This document shows, one piece after another, positions 1 to 4,761 of a stretch of DNA of 10,964 nucleotides (positions within the stretch are counted from its first letter, which is position 1; each line of letters opens with the position of its first letter). A program made the translations under genes and the position numbers. Source of the stretch: Bacillota bacterium. GTDB lineage: Bacteria; Bacillota; Dethiobacteria; DTU022. Under the pieces are notes generated by a model, which worked only from the letters and a program-made list of their open reading frames with translations, was not told where the DNA came from and searched no databases. The DNA is taken from contig JAAZHP010000062.1 of the NCBI GenBank assembly GCA_012510625.1, positions 1 to 10,964 of the forward strand, in the 5' to 3' direction.

Positions 1-1
1 G

Positions 2-526
2 CCCGGCCCGCTGGTGAATACGGCCGTGGCCACCGCCATCTATAGCGGAACAGAGGTGCGCGCCGAAGCATCGGTATCTGTAGATCTGATCCCGCCATTG
101 GCCTTTAACGACCTGAACGACGGCGGCTATGTTGAAATAAGCGGCGTACTATTCCAGAAGATCGGGGAAAACTGGGCTCTCTTAAGAACTCCGCTGGGGC
201 AGGCCGGCTGGGAAAGCGCTCGCCAGCAGGGCCAGCAATATTACCTGGGCTTCACCGCAGTGGCGGAGAGCTCCAGCCTTTTAACCCAACAACAAGCCCA
301 ACAGTTGCATCAAAGCCTCATACGGGCTATCGGCTCAGAATGGTGGCTGGGTTCTCAACAGAATGATAACCGGGGCCACTACGTTAATGCGAGCGGAGGA
401 ACCGGCCACGCCTCGAAAACAAACCTCTACGGGGTGCGCCCGGCGCTGTCCCTGATGGACGGCCTCTACGTTAGGGGCGGTTCCGGCACTGGCGATGATC
501 CTTATATCCTGGTTATTCCGGATTAA
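2..526 (+). CDS. C-terminal part of a secreted surface protein: DUF11-like repeat end plus DUF6273-type domain (5' truncated)
   Basis: The reading frame is open from the window edge, so this is the 3' end of a longer gene. A GTG at 14 is probably internal, because the residues before it (PGPLVN) belong to the same fold. The first ~30 residues (LVNTAVATAIYSGTEV...) have the conserved end of DUF11-like/Sdr-type beta-sandwich repeats found in large exported proteins. The rest matches the DUF6273 pattern: a VEISGVLFQKIG start, an aromatic WWLGSQ block (usually WWLRSP), YVNASG, a YGVRPALSL block and a terminal GSGTGDDPYIL. DUF6273 is common in clostridial surface proteins; its function is unknown to me. 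No anchor follows the domain, so attachment must come from upstream parts. A second surface-protein gene starts 55 bp downstream on the same strand, probably in the same operon. Family assignment is from motif memory. Confidence 0.7.
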   Translation, partial: PGPLVNTAVATAIYSGTEVRAEASVSVDLIPPLAFNDLNDGGYVEISGVLFQKIGENWALLRTPLGQAGWESARQQGQQYYLGFTAVAESSSLLTQQQAQQLHQSLIRAIGSEWWLGSQQNDNRGHYVNASGGTGHASKTNLYGVRPALSLMDGLYVRGGSGTGDDPYILVIPD

Positions 527-581
527 ACAGGCCGGAATTGCTTCCCTTGAACAGGGATGCGAAGGGGGATTTACCACCTCA

Positions 582-1283
582 ATGATGCAGCAGGCATTAC
601 AAAATATGGCGCCAATTAAATTTTTAAGAAGAATTGCATTCCCCCGGCGCAGTAGCGGCTCGGTGCTGATGATCGCAGGCATTTTAATTGCTTTCATCGG
701 CCTTTTTCTGCTGGCGGAGCCTTACTATACCTATGCCGTGGAGCGGACCCGGGTTAATCTCTGGCTGAAACAAGAGGTTGTGGAAGCAAACCCTCTGCCG
801 GGGCAGCCCGGCAGCCTTTACGAGCAGTTAATCCTCGAAGTGGAATGCCGCGGCCGCACGCTTTACAACGGGTCAATGAGCGGACTTGTCGGCCCCTTCA
901 ACCTGAGCGTCCTGACCGGGCCGGTTTACACCGGAGAGACGCTTTCGATCAATTTTCATGTCCATCTACCCGGACCCGAAACGGGAAACGAGTACCAGGG
1001 CTCCAGGCTGGTAACTAAATTTACCTTGATTTCTGAACTGCTGGATCCGGACAGGAAAGTTGTCTCTTACAAGATCTCCATCAGCCCCCGGGAAGCTCTT
1101 TTTAATCTGCAGAACCTTAACCCCGGCGACAGCTACAGCGGGGTTCTTAAAGTAACTTTAACCACGGATTTGCCGCGAACAACCGGCGCCGTTTCTACTA
1201 TCGGTATTACTCTGCTTGGCTTCCTGATGATACTGGGCGGCCTGTTGTTAAAAAGAAAATTTAAGAGGAATTATTCCACTTAA
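582..1283 (+). CDS. Membrane-anchored TasA/CalY-like surface protein with LPXTG-like C-terminus
   Basis: Predicted 233 residues from the ATG at 582, preceded by a GAAGGGGG ribosome site at 561-568. The frame opens further upstream (495), but that start would overlap the previous gene and has no better site. A hydrophobic helix spans about residues 27-45. Residues 93-142 (TLYNGSMSGL ... LPGPETGNEYQG ... KFTLISE) resemble the C-terminal half of TasA/CalY (camelysin) SipW-dependent proteins, with their 'LP-x-TGNEYQG-x-F' signature. NLNPGDSYSGVLKV at 178-191 resembles another segment of that fold, so the order looks permuted or duplicated. The end has a sortase-like layout: LPRTTG (197-202), a hydrophobic stretch, then KRKFKR. 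The motif has one extra residue compared with LPXTG. With the preceding gene this suggests a cell- or spore-surface cluster; a direct role in matrix fibres is inference. Confidence 0.55.
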   Translation: MMQQALQNMAPIKFLRRIAFPRRSSGSVLMIAGILIAFIGLFLLAEPYYTYAVERTRVNLWLKQEVVEANPLPGQPGSLYEQLILEVECRGRTLYNGSMSGLVGPFNLSVLTGPVYTGETLSINFHVHLPGPETGNEYQGSRLVTKFTLISELLDPDRKVVSYKISISPREALFNLQNLNPGDSYSGVLKVTLTTDLPRTTGAVSTIGITLLGFLMILGGLLLKRKFKRNYST

Positions 1284-1362
1284 ACAAGAATGTTCTAATT
1301 ATATTAATTTATTATGATTATTTTAATTCCTGCCGGCCATACCGAAGTAAGGAGGGGAAGGC

Positions 1363-1464
1363 TTGAAATTAAGCTGGAAAACATGGGTTCTTGCAGTGTT
1401 CATGCTTGCCGCGGCGGGCTTCTTTGGATACTTTATTGGTATGTTGCTCAGAAGGGCTATTTAG
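1363..1464 (+). CDS. 33-residue single-helix membrane protein
   Basis: A TTG start at 1363 is preceded by a strong ribosome site, AAGGAGGGG (1349-1357), spaced 5 nt. The frame runs to TAG at 1462-1464. The product begins MKLSWKTW, continues as one hydrophobic helix (about residues 8-29) containing GFFGYFIGM, and ends LLRRAI. Basic residues at both ends and a small-residue GxxxG-like face (G19, G22, G26) are typical of small membrane proteins that pack against larger partners. It lies 79 bp after the TasA-like gene and 62 bp before the penicillin-binding protein gene. I do not recognise a family. Support rests on the strong ribosome site and the clear helix; the short length keeps confidence moderate. 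Confidence 0.55.
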   Translation: MKLSWKTWVLAVFMLAAAGFFGYFIGMLLRRAI

Positions 1465-1488
1465 AGATTTATATGAGTGTATAAAAAA

Positions 1489-1520
1489 CCACCCCCGGTG
1501 GAAAATTTAACCGGGGGTGG
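1489..1520 (+). promoter_or_regulatory. Perfect hairpin covering the ribosome site of the penicillin-binding protein gene
   Basis: Arms 1489-1499 (CCACCCCCGGT) and 1510-1520 (ACCGGGGGTGG) pair over 11 bp around a 10-nt A/T-rich loop. The right arm contains GGGGGTGG, the only plausible Shine-Dalgarno sequence for the GTG start at 1527, six nt further on. If it forms in mRNA, the stem would hide that site. On the minus strand the same hairpin is followed by six T's (complement of 1483-1488), the shape of an intrinsic terminator, but no minus-strand gene leads into it. Confidence 0.55.
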
Positions 1521-1526
1521 GTCATT

Positions 1527-3173
1527 GTGAGTCTTTTAGACTGCCAGAAAAGAGCCCTCCGGTTGTTGATGATCTTTAGCTGCTGTTTTCTTCTGCTGGG
1601 GGCTAGGCTTTTTTGCCTGCAGCTGTTACGGAGCGAAAACCTCTCCCTGCAAGCGGTGCGGCAGCGCTTTCAAAGCGCCATGCTGTATGACGGTCGCGGT
1701 GATATTCAGGATCGTTTTGGCCGTTCCCTTCTCGGCGGGCGGCAGCGCTTAAGTCTTCTCGCTTTCCCGACGCATTACCGCGGATGTGAAGAAGAGATTA
1801 TCCGCAGCTTTGCTTCGCTGCAGGGGATCGACAAAATTGCCGCGCCGCCGCATGAGACCCTGCCTTTTTGGTTGGATTCGGACTTGAACGAGTTGCAGCT
1901 AGCCGCCGCATCTTCTTATCCGGGGCTGCTCGCCGCCATTCGCAAGGAGCGCTACGGGCCTGGCGCTTTGGCTTCACACCTGGTCGGCTACATGAACGAA
2001 AGCGAAGGGACCGGCGTTAGCGGCATAGAACTAGCTTTTGACCATACTCTCTCCTGCGGCCAGCAAAAAATTATCGGGGCAGTGGTTGACGGAAGGAATC
2101 GTCTTATCCCGGGGCTGGGCTACAGAAAAAAAGAGGAGCGCCTCTCTCCCAAAAATGTTCTTCTTTCACTGGATCTGGACCTGCAGCGAGAGGTGGAAAA
2201 GATTATGGACCGCCGCATCCGGAAGGGGGCGGTGGTGGTGATTGATCCCGCAAATGGAGATATCCTGGCCATGGCCAGCCGGCCCAATTTCAAGGCCGCC
2301 GAGCTGGCTTCATATTTAAAAGAGACAAATGGAGCTCTCATCAATCGGGCTCTTTGCGCCTACCAGCCGGGTTCAGTCTTTAAGGTAGTTGTTGCCGCTG
2401 CAGCCCTTGAAGAAGGGCTGGCCTCGCTTTTTCAGATCTTCCACTGCCCCGGTGGTGTTACTGTGGACGGCCTCTATTTCCCCTGCAGCAACCTGCACCT
2501 CAAGGAAGAGATCACTTTCGTGGAGGCCTTTGCTCATTCCTGCAACAGCGTTTTTATCAACCTGGCCCTGGAACTGGGACCGGAAAAGATCGCCGCCTAT
2601 GCCCGGCGATTCGGCCTGGGGGAATGCTGCGGCCTGCCGCTTGCTGAAGAAGAAGCCGGGTATATACCTTTACCGGAAGAGCTGTTCTCGCGCCGGGCGC
2701 AGGCCAACTCCGCCATTGGGCAGGGAGAGGTGATGGTGACGCCGCTGCAGGCGGCGGCGATGATGGCGGCCCTGGCCAACGGCGGGCAGAAGGTGCAGCC
2801 GCGTCTGGTTTTGGGACTGACCGACCGGCAGGGGCGGGACACGGCCCGCTTCTGGGCCAGGCGGGGGAGCAGAATTCTCAGCCCGGCCACGGTAAACAAG
2901 CTAAAATATTTGCTGCAAGAGGTCGTGGCCCGGGGGACCGCGCAGCAGGCTGCTAGGACCCAGTCACCGGCGGCGGCGAAAACGGGCACCGCCGAAAGTG
3001 GAAGATACGGCAGCGACGGGCGGCAGATTCTCAATTATTGGATTGCCGGTTTTTACCCCCTTGAAAATGCGCGGGCGGCGGTGGCCGTCTTCGCCGATGA
3101 ACTCAAGGAAGGAACGGTCAAGCAGGTTTTCGGCGAGATCATCTATTACCTGGAAAATAAGCCCTTGCACTGA
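1527..3173 (+). CDS. Class B penicillin-binding protein (transpeptidase, PBP2/FtsI/SpoVD type)
   Basis: A 548-residue D,D-transpeptidase that cross-links peptidoglycan outside the membrane. One N-terminal membrane helix lies at about residues 11-34. The dimerisation/pedestal part follows, with the usual RGxIxDRxGR pattern (DGRGDIQDRFGR, 55-66). The catalytic domain starts at about 205. Its active-site motifs are all present: S283-V-F-K286 (PGSVFK), S338-C-N340 and K485-T-G487 (AAKTGTAES). The IGQGEVMVTPLQ block at about 397-408 is also typical of the family. No PASTA domains follow, unlike many SpoVD/PBP2x proteins, and the protein is somewhat shorter than standard PBP2. The GTG start at 1527 puts the membrane helix at the expected distance and has a GGGGGTGG ribosome site, which is held in a hairpin. 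The upstream small membrane protein could be a partner, but that is only adjacency. Whether it serves elongation, division or sporulation cannot be told from the sequence. Confidence 0.93.
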   Translation: MSLLDCQKRALRLLMIFSCCFLLLGARLFCLQLLRSENLSLQAVRQRFQSAMLYDGRGDIQDRFGRSLLGGRQRLSLLAFPTHYRGCEEEIIRSFASLQGIDKIAAPPHETLPFWLDSDLNELQLAAASSYPGLLAAIRKERYGPGALASHLVGYMNESEGTGVSGIELAFDHTLSCGQQKIIGAVVDGRNRLIPGLGYRKKEERLSPKNVLLSLDLDLQREVEKIMDRRIRKGAVVVIDPANGDILAMASRPNFKAAELASYLKETNGALINRALCAYQPGSVFKVVVAAAALEEGLASLFQIFHCPGGVTVDGLYFPCSNLHLKEEITFVEAFAHSCNSVFINLALELGPEKIAAYARRFGLGECCGLPLAEEEAGYIPLPEELFSRRAQANSAIGQGEVMVTPLQAAAMMAALANGGQKVQPRLVLGLTDRQGRDTARFWARRGSRILSPATVNKLKYLLQEVVARGTAQQAARTQSPAAAKTGTAESGRYGSDGRQILNYWIAGFYPLENARAAVAVFADELKEGTVKQVFGEIIYYLENKPLH

Positions 3174-3200
3174 ATACTACTGCTATGCCAAGGTTGAGTA

Positions 3201-3231
3201 TTGAGATCCTTCGCTTCGCTCAGATGACAAT
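3201..3231. repeat. Interspersed 'CTTCGCTTCGCTCAG' type repeat
   Basis: The stretch GATCCTTCGCTTCGCTCAG followed by ATGACAAT resembles a short dispersed repeat that I recall from intergenic regions of many clostridial genomes (GAGATTCTTCGCTTCGCTCAGAATGAC-like). Only one copy is in this window, so its repeat status rests on recall. Confidence 0.4.
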
Positions 3232-3257
3232 AAAACGAGGCTGTCCCGTTTAAAGAT

Positions 3258-3282
3258 TGTAGGGGCGGCTCATGAGCCGCCC
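3258..3282. repeat. TGTAGGGGC palindromic repeat, copy 1
   Basis: TGTAGGGGCGG leads into a perfect 20-bp palindrome at 3263-3282 (arms GGGCGGCTCA and TGAGCCGCCC). Other palindromes nearby share the GTAGGGGC/GCCCCTAC edge, so this looks like one family of mobile or extragenic palindromes. Confidence 0.6.
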
Positions 3283-3361
3283 GATCCCTTACAGTTTAAG
3301 CAGTAAAAATGCTGCGTTTTCTGCAAAAGACCCCTGTCAGGCAAATGCCTGTGCCCCGCCC

Positions 3362-3388
3362 GGGCGAGGCATGCCTCGCCCCTACAAA
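3362..3388. repeat. GCCCCTACA palindromic repeat, copy 2
   Basis: A perfect 20-bp palindrome at 3362-3381 (arms GGGCGAGGCA and TGCCTCGCCC) is followed by CTACAAA. Bases 3368-3388 recur exactly at 3491-3511. Confidence 0.65.
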
Positions 3389-3450
3389 CACAAAGGATTT
3401 TTTTCTAATAAATGTCCTTTGAGACAGGCTCCTGGATCTTTGTTATTTTC

Positions 3451-3485
3451 TCCGACCTCTGACCTCCAACTTCCGACCTTCAACA
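3451..3485. repeat. Degenerate 7-bp tandem repeat, five units
   Basis: Five consecutive heptamers read TCCGACC, TCTGACC, TCCAACT, TCCGACC and TTCAACA. The consensus is close to TCYGACC. It directly precedes the half-palindrome at 3491. Confidence 0.6.
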
Positions 3486-3490
3486 TGCAA

Positions 3491-3511
3491 GGCATGCCTC
3501 GCCCCTACAAA
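3491..3511. repeat. Half copy of the GCCCCTACA palindromic repeat
   Basis: These 21 bases (GGCATGCCTCG then CCCCTACAAA) are identical to 3368-3388, but the left arm of the palindrome is missing. It is a truncated copy about 120 bp from the complete one. Confidence 0.65.
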
Positions 3512-3600
3512 TATATACCAATCTTTAACCCGCCAAAAATGCGGCCCGAGCCTGAAACGGTTATTGCAGTCGACTATTGCGTTTATAGGGTAGCAAGGCG

Positions 3601-3629
3601 GGCGGGCATGGAAACCCGCCCCTGCAATC
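3601..3629. repeat. Palindromic repeat, copy with CCCGCCCCTGCA edge
   Basis: Arms GGCGGG (3601-3606) and CCCGCC (3615-3620) flank an 8-nt loop and are followed by CCTGCAATCC. The right edge resembles the GCCCCTACA edge of the neighbouring copies. Confidence 0.45.
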
Positions 3630-3651
3630 CATAATCTGACCTGCCAAAAAA

Positions 3652-3676
3652 TGTAGGGGCCGGGGATGCCCGGCCC
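3652..3676. repeat. TGTAGGGGC palindromic repeat, copy with GGCCGGG arms
   Basis: TGTAGGGGC enters an imperfect palindrome at 3657-3676: GGGCCGGG pairs with CCCGGCCC around a short loop. The left edge is identical to the copy at 3258. Confidence 0.55.
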
Positions 3677-3705
3677 GAGGTCTGCAGTGTTCATATGCCG
3701 GGTTT

Positions 3706-3940
3706 GTAAAGGGGGGGGTATGAAATCCCCCCCCTTCCCTCCTTTTGTAAAGAGGGGAGTTTATGAAATCCCCACGGGCCTCCTTTTCCAAAGGGGTAAG
3801 AGCTAGCTGACTGTGCCCTTTTCCCAAGGGGGAGAACAAATCCTCCCCAGCCTCCCATTTTTCAAGGGGGGAGAATGTGCACTTTTGCAAAGTGAGGCAT
3901 TTAGGTAAGTCCCCCTTTCTTAAAGGGGGATTTAGGGGGA
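3706..3940. repeat. Diverged tandem array of ~41-bp G-run/C-run units
   Basis: Two adjacent units of exactly 41 bp, 3706-3746 and 3747-3787, share the plan GTAAAG, a G run, TATGAAATCCCC, then CCTCCTTTT. Less regular units follow at about 3788-3822, 3823-3862 and beyond 3863, each with an (A)AGGGG run near the start and ending in a T run after C-rich sequence. G runs and C runs within units can pair, so each may form a small hairpin. The array stops just before the operon terminator. No protein is encoded. Confidence 0.6.
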
Positions 3941-3943
3941 TTT

Positions 3944-3973
3944 AAAAAAACGGGGCGGTACAGGCACCGCCCC
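3944..3973 (-). terminator. Intrinsic terminator of the rnfCD-fdhAB operon
   Basis: Read on the minus strand, GGGGCGGT (complement of 3966-3973) pairs with ACCGCCCC (complement of 3952-3959) around a 6-nt loop. A G and then seven T's follow (complement of 3944-3950). It lies ~25 bp after the fdhB stop and closes the operon, so no further subunit gene follows. Confidence 0.85.
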
Positions 3974-3998
3974 ATCTTCCAACGTCAAACCTCCCGGA

Positions 3999-4760
3999 TC
4001 AGGCGCTTTCCTTTTTGGACTCGCCGCGGTTTACCCAGAGAGCAAAGAAGGCGGCGATGACCACCAGGATACGCACCGGCTTGAAGATATAATCCCACAC
4101 CACGGTGGAGAGCCTGATCCGCGGATTTTCAAGCAGCCCGTAAGCCGCGGGCCTCTCCTGCAGCACGTAGATCATGCCCAGGCCGTTCAGCTCCTCAATT
4201 CCGTAAACATTTGCTTCGCTGTAGCCGGCTTTTTGAAGCTCCGCAGCCCTTTGTTGAGCCAGGGCGGTTAGATCGGCCCGCTCGCCGTATGTGATCGCCC
4301 CGGTGGGGCAGGTTTTCGCGCAGGCCGGCTCCTTGCCGTTGGCGATGCGATCGTGGCAGAAGGTGCATTTGCGGGCCACGTTGGCGGCCTGGTCAAAGCC
4401 GATGACCTGGTAGGTGCAGTTGGCGGCGCAGTAGTTGCAGCCGATGCAGCGCTGCGGGTCGATCTTTACCGTTCCAAATTCCGTCCGGTAGATGGCATTG
4501 GCCGGGCAGACCTTGATGCAGGCGGCCTCGGTGCAGTGCATGCAGCCCTGCTTTGCAAATAGCCAGCGCACCTTGCCGTTCTCCTCGTGCTCCCGGAAAA
4601 CGATCTTTGTCCAGGTGATGGAGGAGAAGCGGGCCGGGTTTTCGTAACTTCCTCTAAATTCTGTTTTCTCGGCCGGCAGCTGGTTCCACTGCTTGCAGGC
4701 GGCCTGACAAGCCCGGCAGCCGATGCACCTGCTTGTATCAATAAGCATGGTTTTCTGCAT
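3999..4760 (-). CDS. fdhB: Formate dehydrogenase iron-sulfur (beta) subunit with C-terminal membrane helix
   Basis: The 253-residue protein carries electrons from the catalytic subunit through four [4Fe-4S] clusters. The cysteine groups are C12-x2-C15-x2-C18-x3-C22, C73-x2-C76-x4-C81-x3-C85, C105-x2-C108-x2-C111-x3-C115 and C132-x2-C135 with C147-x3-C151. This is the HybA/FdnH/DmsB ferredoxin-like layout. A hydrophobic stretch near residues 226-243 followed by NRGESKKESA is the single membrane anchor also found in FdnH. There is no signal peptide. In this family the beta subunit is exported with its Tat-bearing partner, so an outside location is inferred. The ATG lies 1 nt after the fdhA stop, with AAGGAGGG inside the end of fdhA, so the two are translationally coupled. 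It is the last gene of the operon. No cytochrome b (gamma) subunit follows, which is unusual for a membrane-anchored FdnGH-type pair. Confidence 0.93.
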   Translation of the reverse strand: MQKTMLIDTSRCIGCRACQAACKQWNQLPAEKTEFRGSYENPARFSSITWTKIVFREHEENGKVRWLFAKQGCMHCTEAACIKVCPANAIYRTEFGTVKIDPQRCIGCNYCAANCTYQVIGFDQAANVARKCTFCHDRIANGKEPACAKTCPTGAITYGERADLTALAQQRAAELQKAGYSEANVYGIEELNGLGMIYVLQERPAAYGLLENPRIRLSTVVWDYIFKPVRILVVIAAFFALWVNRGESKKESA

Positions 4761-4761
4761 T

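Larger units (their letters stand above)
3174..3943. other. ~770-bp non-coding, repeat-rich intergenic region
   Basis: It lies between the convergent ends of the penicillin-binding protein gene (+) and the formate dehydrogenase operon (-). No frame here has coding character: short open frames have no ribosome sites and translate palindromes into nonsense. It holds several interspersed palindromic repeats, a heptamer tandem repeat and a ~41-bp-unit tandem array, listed separately. I see no transposase remnant or terminal inverted repeats. Confidence 0.75.

Noticed and set aside
495..581. Longer N-terminus for the TasA-like protein
   Set aside because: It would overlap the preceding gene by 32 bp, lacks a good ribosome site, and adds residues with no signal-peptide character; ATG 582 has a GAAGGGGG site.
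3272..3634. Open frame through the repeat region as a gene
   Set aside because: It consists of translated palindromes and tandem repeats, has no ribosome site and has no recognisable domain.
3258..3940. CRISPR array or insertion-sequence remnant
   Set aside because: Repeats are palindromes of different arms with irregular spacing, with no unique spacers of constant length and no transposase or cas sequence.
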